The notes beneath the pieces are model-generated. The model was given only the letters and a program-made list of their open reading frames with translations, did not search any database and was not told where the DNA came from. DNA of 64,000 nucleotides, taken from the NCBI GenBank assembly GCA_038237225.1, contig JBBRYX010000004.1, forward strand, positions 62,001 through 126,000. Direction: 5' to 3'. Each line of letters opens with the position of its first letter. Within the stretch, counting starts at the first letter, position 1. This DNA comes from DASVUC01 sp038237225 (GTDB lineage: Bacteria > Planctomycetota > Phycisphaerae > Tepidisphaerales > Tepidisphaeraceae). This document shows, piece by piece, positions 51,440-60,195 of this stretch. Made by a program: the position numbers and the translations under genes.

Positions 51440-54400
51440 ATGCCGATCCCCACGGATACGTTTTGGAACATTTCCCGGCTGAATAAAGTGTTTGCGGCTT
51501 CGGCTGTGCTGCTGATGGCGGTCATGGGGCTGTCGGTGGTGCAGGATTATTATCAACCGTGGCGGCAGCCGCAGCAGAGTGGGAAGGTGTGGGATGCCGC
51601 GCTGGTGGATGAGAAGCTGACGCAGGAGAACAACGTTGAGAAGAAGGCGCGGGTGGCGCAGCTAGATGCGCAGATCAAGGAATCGCAGAGGCAGGTGGAT
51701 GCTCGGCAAGGGGAGATCAACCAGCTTAAGGAACAGGTCAAGAAGCTGGACAGCGATCGGTCGAATGAGGAGTTCAGCTTTAACAACCTGAAGGCGAACG
51801 TGGGGGTGGATGAGTCGGCGCTGCAGGATGCGCTGGCGGCGGGGAATAAAGAGAGGGCGCGGGAGCTGACGCAGGGATTGGCGGAGCCGCGGAAGAAATT
51901 GGCGGAGCAGGCGCGGTTGATCGAGCGGATCAAGGACCAGAGGGCCGAGGCGCAGACGAAGCTTGATGCGGCGAACTCGGAGGTAGCGGCGCTGAACAAG
52001 CAGCGCATCAAGATGACAGCGGATTCGGATTCGCTGACGAAGCGGCTGGCGGGTCTGGAGCCGAAGGGGTTGCTGGCGAACCTGAGCGATCAGATTCGGG
52101 CGACGCCGCTGATGCAGTTCATCAATCCGCGGGAGCGGGTGCAGCAGGTGGTGCTGCCGGATGTGATGACGGATGTTGCGTTCATGAAGATCGCGACGGT
52201 GGAGCGTTGCACGACGTGTCACGTGAACATTGCGCGGAAGGAGTTCACGGAAGAGCGGGTGATCGAGTATCTGGAAGAGCAGTTGGCGACGGCGCGGAAG
52301 GCGAACCTGCCGGAGAAGACGAGCGGGAAGGCGGCGGATGCGGTGGCGACGACGGCGCGGCCGGGGGTGGTGGCGATGCCGGAGTTCTGGCATGGGTTTG
52401 GGGTGAAGCTGACGCCGGAACTGGTGAAGAAGCCGGCGCTGGCGAATCGGATCAAGGCGATTGGGAAGACGGTGGGGAAAGGGCAGTTGGTGAGCGTGAA
52501 GGTGGGCGGGTCGGAGTTGGAGAGCTTTGATTACGATGCGTCGAAGCTGCCGGGGGCGACGCGGGATCAGGTTCTGGCGGCGGTGATTCGGGGGTGGATT
52601 CAGTATGGAGCGGGGGATGTGGGGAAGGCTCGGGCGGTCAGGATTGAAAGTGCGAAGAATGGGGATGCGAACCGCGGGGAAGTGGTGGTGGAGATCAAGG
52701 AGGGGCTGGGGGAGGACAAGAGCAAGGGGCCGCGGCTGGTTTCGATGAAGTATGTGGAGGATTTGAGCTCGGCGATGCGAACGACGTTGCCGGCGGAGCG
52801 GGTGAAGCTGCTGAATGACAGCTATCGCCGGGCGCTGGTGGGCGAGGTGAATGCTTTTCGCAAGACGGAACATTTGAGCGCGCTGGATCCTTCGCCGGTG
52901 ATGTTGGCGCATCCGAAGCTTTCGTTGTATGTGGATCCCGACAGTAAGCATCCGTATGAGCAGCTTGGGTGCACGAGCTGTCATGATGGATCGGGGCAGG
53001 AGACGAACTTTGTGGTGGCGGCGCATACGGCGCGGCCGATCTGGGTGGATCAGAAGACGGGTGGGCCGGTGATGGTGGAGCAGATGGATGCGGAGAAGGC
53101 GCCGTCGGGGCATCATGAGGCGGACTTGTCGAATATGCTGGGGGCGGTTTATCCGCATGATGCGGTGGCGCCGATGGGGGCGGGGGAGATTCATCTGGCA
53201 ATCGGTGAGGAACGTGAAGAATCCATGGCACATGGGCGAGACGCCCATGCTACGCAAGAAGCCGATGCGACGACCAAACCTGCGATGCATGCGCGGAAGG
53301 TGATTGGGGAGGCTTCTACAAATCCGGAAGCGGCGGCGGATACGGCGCCGGTGCCTTATGTGGATCCGGCGACGGGGAAGAGTGGGCGAGCGGTGCCGCA
53401 GATGCGGTATTGGATGAGCGTTTATGAGCCGAGCGCGCCGCGGAGTTTTGGTCTGGTGTATCACGAGTGGGATTGGCCGATGCGGCCGTTCAAGTATTTG
53501 CAGGCGAATTGCGTGCGGTGCCACTCGAATGTTTATGACATCAAGCAGGAAGCGCCGCAGGTTTTCGAGGGGCGATCGTTGTTCGCGAACATGGGATGCG
53601 TGAACTGTCACCAGGTGGATCAGATTACGCCTGAGGATCATTCCAAGACGGTGACGGATGTTCGGCTGGTGGCGGCGAATGGGCAGAGGAAAGTGGGGAC
53701 GGATCTTCGGAACGTGGATGCGAAGCTGTCGAAGGATTACATCAACACTTGGATATGGGCGCCGAAGGCGTTTCGTCCGAGCACGAAGATGCCGCACTTT
53801 TTTATGCTGGAGAACAGCTCGAGTGATGAGGAGATTCGGCGGACGCGGCAGGAGGCTCGGGCGCTGACGGAGTATATCTGGCGAACAGCGACGAAGTATC
53901 CGCAGGCGGGGCAGAGCGCGGCGACGACGCAGCCGATCGCGGGACCGCTTCCGGCGAAGTATGCGATTGCGCCGGAGATGAAGGGGAGCGCGGATGGCGG
54001 GCGGGTGCTGTTTAATTCGCTGGGGTGTCTGGGATGTCATACGAATTTGAATGAGCTTCAGGCGGAGAAGCGCGCGGATGGCAAGCCGATGACGCTGGCG
54101 CAGAAGTGGATCGTGACGGATCTGGTGAAGGGTGGGGATCTGGCGCGGAAGATCGAAGAGGAGACGGGGAAGGGTGCGGATGCGAAGGTGGTCGCGGCGG
54201 CGGCGGCGAAGCTGTATGACACGATGAGCTACAACGAGCGACAGTTGTATATCACGGAGAATTTGGCGCCGACGTATGCGGGGGAGCAGCAGAGGTATTC
54301 GGATGGGACGGTGAAGCCGGCGTTTCAGCATCATGGGCCGGAGCTGAGCGGCGTGGGGACAAAGTTGACGAGTGGTCGGAAGCCGGAAGAGGCGCGGTTG

Positions 54401-57400
54401 TGGTTGTACAACTGGCTCTTGGAGCCGCGGCATTACAGTGAGTACACGGTGATGCCGCAGTTGCGGTTGACGGCGCAGCAGGGGCTGGACCTGGCGGAGT
54501 ATCTGCTGGCGCAGAAGCGGACGAATGATAAGAAGGATGATCCGTGGAAGGCGGAGCTGACGGCGGTTGATTCGGGGAAGCTGATCGAGATGACGGGGCT
54601 TTTTTTGCGGAGCAAGTATACGCCGATGACGGCGGTTCAGCGGGCGGATGACGATCGGGAGCTGACGCTGCTGGCGACGGATGCGATGACAACGGCGGTG
54701 AATGAAGTCGACAGCGCCAAGGCGGAAGTGGCGAAGATGTCGAAGGATGAGAAGCGGCTGGTGTTTCTGGGGAAGAAGCTGGTGAGTCATTATGGGTGCA
54801 TGAACTGCCACGCGATGAACGGGACGGAGACGATGAGCAGCCCGTGCGCGAATCTTTCGGACTGGGGGCAGAAGGGTTTGGACAAGCTGGATTTTGGGTA
54901 TCTGGAGCATGAGAAGGTTGCGAAGCTGAGGGTGGAGCATCCGAAGATGGCGATCCCGATGGTGAATGGGTTGTCGGATCGGGCGGGAGGGCTTTTGTCG
55001 GGGAAGGCTTTTTCCGCGAAGGCGGAAGCGGTGTCCGCGAAAGCGCAAGCGGCTACCCAGGCGGTGGCGAGTGTGGGGGAGGTTTCTGCGCCCGGGGACG
55101 GGGCGACGCAGCTTTCGCAAACAGTGGAGGTTGGGTGGCCCCATGTGGAGCATTCTCGGACGGGGTGGTTGACGCAGAAGCTTGAGAACACGCGGGTTTA
55201 TGATCGGGGGCGGTCGTTGCTGGAGCCGAATGGGAAGGCGGATGATGCGGTTGCGAAGTCGGGGAAGCCTTATGACAAGTTGAAGATGCCGACGTTCTAC
55301 CTCAGTCAGAAAGAGGTGGATGCGATCGTGACGTTTGTGATCAGCACTCGCGATCCGTTGATGACGCCGAAGATGATCGCCAGGACGCAGACGGAGGATT
55401 CGCAGCGTGTGGCCTATGGGCGTCGGCTGGTGCAGAAATATAACTGCGTGAACTGTCATATTGTGGAGGGGAACTGGCCGACGGTTCAGCAGTGGTACAA
55501 GAACGATGAGATGGCGACGAAGGCGCCGCCGAGCTTGCGGGGCGAGGGGAATAAGATTCAGCATGCGTGGCTGTACAACTTTTTGAAGAACGTGGAGCCG
55601 TTGCGGCCGCTGTTGTATATGCCGGACCCGGCGCATGGCGGGGCTGCGGGTGGGATTCGGATGCCGAGCTTTCCGATTACGGATGGGGAGGCGACGGCGA
55701 TTGCGGCGTACTTCAGCTCGGAGAGCAATAAGGAGTCGAAGAACATCGCGCAGACGCTGGCCGCGGTGGATAAGTATCTGACGGTGCAGGAAGCGGCGGC
55801 GCTGAAGCCGGTGAAGGTGCCGACGGATGCGAAGGTATCGGCGGCGCAGGCGCAAACGGGGGTGGATTCGCTGGTTGCGCAGGCGGGGGCGTTGATCGCG
55901 AATAAAAAGTACGACAAGGCGTTTGACGCGCTGGATCAGGCGATTGGGATTGCGGATGGGGCGAATCTGATGGAGGGGATGCCGGCGAAACCGGTCGCCG
56001 GGCGGTTGAATGAAGCATTGACGGCGTTGGATCAGGGGAAGATTCCGGATGGGATTGCGTGGCCGGGCGATGATTGGTATCTGCGGCCTGAGTTTGGGGC
56101 GGCGGCGGATTATGTGAAGGATTGGGCGCTGGCGCGGGACCAGGTGAGGGCGAGCCAGTTGGATGCGAGCAACAGCGCAACGGATCTGGCGAAGACGTGG
56201 CGGACGCTTTTGTGCAAGATTCATTTTGTGCGCGAGTTGTATGATTCGCCGTATCCGTTTGTGGATTCGCCTCGGCCGCAGATTTCGGAAGAGCGGTTTA
56301 AGAAGGGGGAGCAGTTCTTTTATTCGCTGCAATGTTTGAAGTGTCACGTGCTGGGTGATCCGGCGCAGGCGGGGGCGAACAAGACGCCGACGGCGCCAAA
56401 CCTGAGCTTGGCGCAGCGGAGATTGCAGCGGCGGTGGATCCGGCATTGGGTGCAGGAGCCTCCGGTGATCCAGGCGGGGACGGCGATGCCGCCGTTTTTT
56501 CCGGGGATCAAGGTTTGGGATGTGCATGGTCAGCCTTGGCCGCGGTCGTTGGATGCGACGGCGGCGGATGCGCGGAAGGCGGAGTTTGCGTTTGGGGATA
56601 CGGTGGAGGAGCAAACGGATTTGTTGTTGGATTTTCTGTTTACAGCTGGGGTGCGCGGGTTTACCGGGGTGCAACCGGAGGCGACGCCGGTGTTACCGGA
56701 TGCGCCGGCGGATTTTGAACCGGCGAAGGCGAAGCGGGTGAGGAAGCCTTCGTCTCGTCCGGCGTCGAGCGTGGCGGCGGCGGGTGCGTCGGCAAAGGCG
56801 GCAAGCGGGGGGTTGAGCATTAAGGGGAAGGTGATGTTGGCGGGGGCTGCGCCGGTGATGGGGGTGATTGACATGAGTGGGGTGCGGCAGTGCGCGGTTC
56901 AGCATGGGGCGCCGGTGACGGAGCAGACGATCGTCGCGAGCGGGAAGAATGAGTTGAAGAACGTGGTGGTGTCGATCAGCGAGAACGTGCCGCCTGGAGG
57001 GGTTCCTTCGGAGCCGGCGGTGCTGGATCAGAAGGGGTGCATGTATGAGCCGCATGTGGTGGCGATGATGGCGGGGCAGCAACTCCTGGTGAAGAACGAT
57101 GATGCGTTCATGCACAACGTTCATTCCCTGGCGGAGAAGAATCCGAGTTTCAACTTTGCGCAGCCGGACAAGAATCCTGGGCAGGCGGTGGCGGATCCGC
57201 TGAAGACGGCGGAGTATTTCCGGGTGAAGTGCGATGTTCATCCTTGGATGAGCGCTTATGTTGCGGTGTTCGAGCATCCGTTTTTTGCGGTGAGCAAGGA
57301 TGATGGGTCTTTTGAGATCAAGGGTTTGCCGGCGGGGAGTTATACGGTGCATGCGTGGCATGAATCGCTGGGGGATGCGGAGCAGAAGGTGACGGTGGAA

Positions 57401-57445
57401 GCTGGGAAAGGTGGAGAGGTGAAGTTTACGTATCAGGCGCCTTGA
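51440..57445 (+). CDS. Giant eight-haem cytochrome c with C-terminal cupredoxin-like domain
   Basis: 2001 residues. One membrane segment at ~17-33 and a coiled coil at ~55-225 (KLTQENNVEKKARVAQLDAQ...) precede eight CXXCH haem sites at ~257 (CTTCH), 511 (CTSCH), 691 (CVRCH), 720 (CVNCH), 863 (CLGCH), 1120 (CMNCH), 1336 (CVNCH) and 1632 (CLKCH). Several lie in monohaem-cytochrome-like units (NSLGCLGCHTN, YNCVNCHIV, MPHFFM, KMPTFYLS with a distal Met). Residues ~1790-2001 are cupredoxin-like, with MHNVHSL and KCDVHPWM (Cys1931, His1934, Met1937), the Cu ligands of a type 1 site. A repeat-derived peptide HGRDAHAT sits at ~598-606. It precedes oxidase genes and is likely a periplasmic electron carrier or quinol:cytochrome module; the precise role is inference. 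Confidence 0.8.
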   Translation: MPIPTDTFWNISRLNKVFAASAVLLMAVMGLSVVQDYYQPWRQPQQSGKVWDAALVDEKLTQENNVEKKARVAQLDAQIKESQRQVDARQGEINQLKEQVKKLDSDRSNEEFSFNNLKANVGVDESALQDALAAGNKERARELTQGLAEPRKKLAEQARLIERIKDQRAEAQTKLDAANSEVAALNKQRIKMTADSDSLTKRLAGLEPKGLLANLSDQIRATPLMQFINPRERVQQVVLPDVMTDVAFMKIATVERCTTCHVNIARKEFTEERVIEYLEEQLATARKANLPEKTSGKAADAVATTARPGVVAMPEFWHGFGVKLTPELVKKPALANRIKAIGKTVGKGQLVSVKVGGSELESFDYDASKLPGATRDQVLAAVIRGWIQYGAGDVGKARAVRIESAKNGDANRGEVVVEIKEGLGEDKSKGPRLVSMKYVEDLSSAMRTTLPAERVKLLNDSYRRALVGEVNAFRKTEHLSALDPSPVMLAHPKLSLYVDPDSKHPYEQLGCTSCHDGSGQETNFVVAAHTARPIWVDQKTGGPVMVEQMDAEKAPSGHHEADLSNMLGAVYPHDAVAPMGAGEIHLAIGEEREESMAHGRDAHATQEADATTKPAMHARKVIGEASTNPEAAADTAPVPYVDPATGKSGRAVPQMRYWMSVYEPSAPRSFGLVYHEWDWPMRPFKYLQANCVRCHSNVYDIKQEAPQVFEGRSLFANMGCVNCHQVDQITPEDHSKTVTDVRLVAANGQRKVGTDLRNVDAKLSKDYINTWIWAPKAFRPSTKMPHFFMLENSSSDEEIRRTRQEARALTEYIWRTATKYPQAGQSAATTQPIAGPLPAKYAIAPEMKGSADGGRVLFNSLGCLGCHTNLNELQAEKRADGKPMTLAQKWIVTDLVKGGDLARKIEEETGKGADAKVVAAAAAKLYDTMSYNERQLYITENLAPTYAGEQQRYSDGTVKPAFQHHGPELSGVGTKLTSGRKPEEARLWLYNWLLEPRHYSEYTVMPQLRLTAQQGLDLAEYLLAQKRTNDKKDDPWKAELTAVDSGKLIEMTGLFLRSKYTPMTAVQRADDDRELTLLATDAMTTAVNEVDSAKAEVAKMSKDEKRLVFLGKKLVSHYGCMNCHAMNGTETMSSPCANLSDWGQKGLDKLDFGYLEHEKVAKLRVEHPKMAIPMVNGLSDRAGGLLSGKAFSAKAEAVSAKAQAATQAVASVGEVSAPGDGATQLSQTVEVGWPHVEHSRTGWLTQKLENTRVYDRGRSLLEPNGKADDAVAKSGKPYDKLKMPTFYLSQKEVDAIVTFVISTRDPLMTPKMIARTQTEDSQRVAYGRRLVQKYNCVNCHIVEGNWPTVQQWYKNDEMATKAPPSLRGEGNKIQHAWLYNFLKNVEPLRPLLYMPDPAHGGAAGGIRMPSFPITDGEATAIAAYFSSESNKESKNIAQTLAAVDKYLTVQEAAALKPVKVPTDAKVSAAQAQTGVDSLVAQAGALIANKKYDKAFDALDQAIGIADGANLMEGMPAKPVAGRLNEALTALDQGKIPDGIAWPGDDWYLRPEFGAAADYVKDWALARDQVRASQLDASNSATDLAKTWRTLLCKIHFVRELYDSPYPFVDSPRPQISEERFKKGEQFFYSLQCLKCHVLGDPAQAGANKTPTAPNLSLAQRRLQRRWIRHWVQEPPVIQAGTAMPPFFPGIKVWDVHGQPWPRSLDATAADARKAEFAFGDTVEEQTDLLLDFLFTAGVRGFTGVQPEATPVLPDAPADFEPAKAKRVRKPSSRPASSVAAAGASAKAASGGLSIKGKVMLAGAAPVMGVIDMSGVRQCAVQHGAPVTEQTIVASGKNELKNVVVSISENVPPGGVPSEPAVLDQKGCMYEPHVVAMMAGQQLLVKNDDAFMHNVHSLAEKNPSFNFAQPDKNPGQAVADPLKTAEYFRVKCDVHPWMSAYVAVFEHPFFAVSKDDGSFEIKGLPAGSYTVHAWHESLGDAEQKVTVEAGKGGEVKFTYQAP
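53231..53254. repeat. Palindromic repeat, family A (half unit), inside the cytochrome gene
   Basis: CATGGGCGAGACGCCCATG followed by CTACG. It is in frame and encodes HGRDAHAT in a linker between haem sites 2 and 3. Confidence 0.8.
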
Positions 57446-57487
57446 GAATTTTTGGTTTTTGGCATCTGTGGTGATCGGGAGTCGTTA

Positions 57488-57512
57488 ACACGGGCAGGAT
57501 GCCCGTGCTACG
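57488..57512. repeat. Palindromic repeat, family A (half unit)
   Basis: CACGGGCAGGATGCCCGTG followed by CTACG between the giant cytochrome gene and the free cupredoxin-like gene. Confidence 0.75.
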
Positions 57513-57623
57513 GGGGTGGTCAAAAGGATTGGGATCCGCTATCTGAGGAGACGATTGAGGGTCTTGGTAGGTATCGTGGAAGGTGTTCTTCCGGTTAATC
57601 GACAACTTTTGTGACAGGAGTTC

Positions 57624-58460
57624 ATGATGAAATCAGTGATGTGGGTTGCGGCGCTTGCGATTTCGGCGGGCGTTAGTTCGGTCTCTTTTGGGCAGATTAA
57701 GGGATCGGCGGCGCTGGATGGCAAGGCGCCGGAGGCGGCGCCGATTGACATGAGCGGGGTGAAGGAATGTGCGGCGAAGCATGCGAATCCGGTGGCTGAG
57801 CCTTCGGTGACGGTGGATGGGAAGGGCGGGCTGGCGAACGTGATCGTGTCGATCAAGAAGGAAGAAGGGGCGGAGCTTGGCGGGGAAGCGAAGAAGGAGT
57901 CGGTGGTTCTGGATCAGAAGGGGTGCATGTATGAGCCTCACGTGCTGGCGATGCAGGCGGGGCAGGATTTGATGGTGAAGAACGATGATGAGTTCATGCA
58001 CAACGTGCATTCGCTGGCGAGCGTGAACCCGGCGTTCAACTTCGCGCAGCCGAACAAGGATCCGGGGAAGAAGGTTGATGATCCGATCAAAGCGCCGGAG
58101 TATTTTCGGGTGAAGTGCGATGTGCATCCGTGGATGAGCGCGTATATCGCGGTGTTCGAGCATCCGTTCTTTGCGGTGACGAAGGAAGATGGAAGCTTTT
58201 CGATCGACACGAAGGGTCTGAAGGACGGGGACTATACCGTTGAGTTCTGGCATGAGAAGTTTGCCTCTGATGCACCGCAGGAAGAGAAGGTGTCGGTGAA
58301 GGACGGGAAGGCGGAAGTGAAGCATGTGTTCAAGGCGGAAGCGGCGCTGGCGAACCCGGCGGGGCTGCCGGAGGCGAAGCTGGCATCGGATACGGCGAAG
58401 AAGGCGCCTTGCTGTGATATGAAGGCAGTTTCGCGGAAGACGGTGGCGGCGGCGAAGTAG
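57624..58460 (+). CDS. Exported cupredoxin-like protein (homologue of the cytochrome's C-terminal domain)
   Basis: 278 residues with a signal peptide (MMKSVMWVAALAISAGVSSVSFGQ) and CAGGAG before the ATG. The body is homologous to the last ~210 residues of the giant cytochrome (APIDMSGVKECAAKH against GVIDMSGVRQCAVQH; VLDQKGCMYEPHVLAMQAGQ; MHNVHSL; YFRVKCDVHPWMSAYIAVFEHPFFAVTKEDGSF). A type 1 copper site is indicated by the His in MHNVHS and Cys/His/Met of CDVHPWM. The ~80 C-terminal residues (KAEAALANPAG...PCCDMK) are extra and end with a CC pair. A likely periplasmic electron carrier or a copper donor for the oxidase. Confidence 0.8.
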   Translation: MMKSVMWVAALAISAGVSSVSFGQIKGSAALDGKAPEAAPIDMSGVKECAAKHANPVAEPSVTVDGKGGLANVIVSIKKEEGAELGGEAKKESVVLDQKGCMYEPHVLAMQAGQDLMVKNDDEFMHNVHSLASVNPAFNFAQPNKDPGKKVDDPIKAPEYFRVKCDVHPWMSAYIAVFEHPFFAVTKEDGSFSIDTKGLKDGDYTVEFWHEKFASDAPQEEKVSVKDGKAEVKHVFKAEAALANPAGLPEAKLASDTAKKAPCCDMKAVSRKTVAAAK

Positions 58461-58461
58461 C

Positions 58462-58491
58462 GGGTTTCGCACGAAATGGGTTTCGCACGAA
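58462..58491. repeat. Short direct repeat GGGTTTCGCACGAA
   Basis: Two copies (58462-58475 and 58478-58491) just after the cupredoxin-like gene stop. Confidence 0.5.
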
Positions 58492-58602
58492 CTCCGAAAC
58501 AAATTCGAAACGACAAGAAGAAATCATCAAACGGTTGTTTTGAGAATTTGAATTTGGAGGTTGTTTCGGATTTCGAAATTCGAATTTCGGATTTTCATCA
58601 GG

Positions 58603-58633
58603 AAGGGCGGGCTGTGAATAACGGTCCGCCCTT
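58603..58633 (+). terminator. Hairpin before the oxidase genes
   Basis: AAGGGCGG (58603-58610) pairs perfectly with CCGCCCTT (58626-58633), 15-base loop, followed by CTTGACG with no strong U tract. It could be a weak terminator or attenuator between the cupredoxin-like gene and coxB. Confidence 0.5.
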
Positions 58634-58710
58634 CTTGACGTTATGGAAAAATGTCGAACAATCAGCACGCTTTGGCGACGGCATCGGATTATGCGCAAGG
58701 AGGTTGGTCG

Positions 58711-60015
58711 GTGATACGTTTTATTCGTCCGAGAATTGAACTCTGGCTTGCCGGGTGGATTGGATTTGCGGCGGCAATGGTCGTGCTGCTGGTCGCGCCT
58801 GCGGCCTGGGCGGCGGATATTGGGGAGGGATTGGGGCGTTATTGGCTGCCGCCGGATCGTTCGACGCATGGGCATTCGATCGACGCACTGTTCGTGTGGA
58901 CGTTCTGGATCACGATGATCGTTTTCGTCGCGGTCGAGATCGTGCTGGTTTATTTCCTGATCAAGTACCGGTATCGCAAGGAGCAGGAGAAGGCGCACTT
59001 CACGCACGGCAATACGCGGCTGGAGATGTGCTGGACGCTGGCGCCGGCGGTGATTTTTATCGCGCTTGCGGTGGCGAATAAAGGGGTGTGGGAAAACCTG
59101 CGGTTTAATCCGGCGATGGATAAGCCGGGGACGGCGCAGCTGCTGGTGATCGGGCAGCAGTTCAAGTGGAACGTGATTTATCCGGGGCCGGACGGGAAGC
59201 TTGGGAAATACCTGATTTACCCGAAGCCGACGGATGTGAAGTGGTCTGACCCGCGGACGGATGCGGCGAAGAAATCGGGGAAGCCGTTTTTGTTCGCGCG
59301 GGTGGAGGGACCGGCCTATCTGCCTTACGAGCAGGCGGTGAAGCAGATCGGGAACTACATCGATCAGTTCAACAAGCTGGGGAAGGATTTTGATGATGCG
59401 GACGGGAAGGACGACAACTGGTCGCCTGATCCTGGTCGGGCGCTGAACATTCCGGTGAATCGTCCGGTGGAAGTGCAGTTGGGGAGCAAGGATGTCATTC
59501 ATGACTTTTTTTTGCCGAACTATCGAGTGAAGCTGGATGCGGTTCCGGGGTTGCGTGGGAAGCTGGTGTTTACGGCGACGATGACGAGCCGTGAGCGGGA
59601 AGCGAAGTCGCTGCGTGGGTATGAGCTGGGGGAGCTGGAGTCGCTGTTTCAGAAGAAGCCGGAGCCGAATCTGACGCTTCGGATTGACGAGAAGTCTCCC
59701 GGTGCGGTGAAGGATCCGAAGGCGAATCTTTATCTTTATGCAACGGACCCGGGCGGAACGAACGCGATTGCCCGGAACGATCAGCCGCTGAACAAAGCGT
59801 CGGTTGAGAAGTTGAAAGCGGCGGGCATCACGAAGGTGGAGGCTTATGAGCCGGGCGCTTGGGAGCTGGTGTGCGAAGAGCTTTGTGGAAGCGGTCACAC
59901 GACGATGCGAGCGGATTTGTTTGTGCTCGATCAGGAAGAGTATGCCGCCAAGTTCGAGGGCAAGAAGGCTGCTCCGACGAGCGCGCCGATGAAGCCGGTG
60001 GCGGTTGCGAAGTGA
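58711..60015 (+). CDS. coxB: Cytochrome c oxidase subunit II
   Basis: The frame opens at 58651, but AAGGAGG seven bases before the GTG at 58711 and the resulting signal sequence MIRFIRPRIELWLAGWIG mark 58711 as the start. The 434-residue protein has a signal peptide, two membrane segments (FVWTFWITMIVFVAVEIVLVYFLI; WTLAPAVIFIALAV) and a CuA domain with His ~264 (VIHDFFLP) and CEELCGSGHTTM (Cys388, Cys392, His396, Met399). Two long insertions (~165-245 and ~300-375) make it much longer than usual. No haem c is fused. Subunit II takes electrons from a soluble or anchored donor, perhaps one of the two upstream proteins. Confidence 0.92.
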   Translation: MIRFIRPRIELWLAGWIGFAAAMVVLLVAPAAWAADIGEGLGRYWLPPDRSTHGHSIDALFVWTFWITMIVFVAVEIVLVYFLIKYRYRKEQEKAHFTHGNTRLEMCWTLAPAVIFIALAVANKGVWENLRFNPAMDKPGTAQLLVIGQQFKWNVIYPGPDGKLGKYLIYPKPTDVKWSDPRTDAAKKSGKPFLFARVEGPAYLPYEQAVKQIGNYIDQFNKLGKDFDDADGKDDNWSPDPGRALNIPVNRPVEVQLGSKDVIHDFFLPNYRVKLDAVPGLRGKLVFTATMTSREREAKSLRGYELGELESLFQKKPEPNLTLRIDEKSPGAVKDPKANLYLYATDPGGTNAIARNDQPLNKASVEKLKAAGITKVEAYEPGAWELVCEELCGSGHTTMRADLFVLDQEEYAAKFEGKKAAPTSAPMKPVAVAK

Positions 60016-60195
60016 ATTTTGTGTGAAAGGGAGTGGGTGGCCAAAGGTTGAAGACCTTCCCCCCAACCCTCTCCGACTCGACTAAGCTCGCCGCAGGCGG
60101 GAGTACCGGGCGAGGGAGTAAAAGGACGACCCTCACCCCGCCCTCTGGAGGGGGTACGAGGGGGAAACAAAAGCGAAGATTTAGAGGCTGATTTT
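60016..60195. repeat. CT/GA-rich intergenic inverted repeat between coxB and coxA
   Basis: A repeat of the type CCCAACCCTCTCC ... GGGCGAGGGAG and CCCTCACCCCGCCCTC ... GAGGGGG (about 60056-60164), of a kind often dispersed in genomes. It would form a long stem in the mRNA. No gene is present. Confidence 0.5.

Noticed and set aside
51662..56674. 1670-residue - strand open frame opposite the giant cytochrome
   Set aside because: The composition is Arg/His/Leu-rich without domains; the + strand has eight CXXCH sites and a copper domain, so this is a shadow of G-rich codons.
58330..60066. 578-residue - strand open frame opposite coxB
   Set aside because: Antisense to coxB with an intact CuA site; no domain seen.
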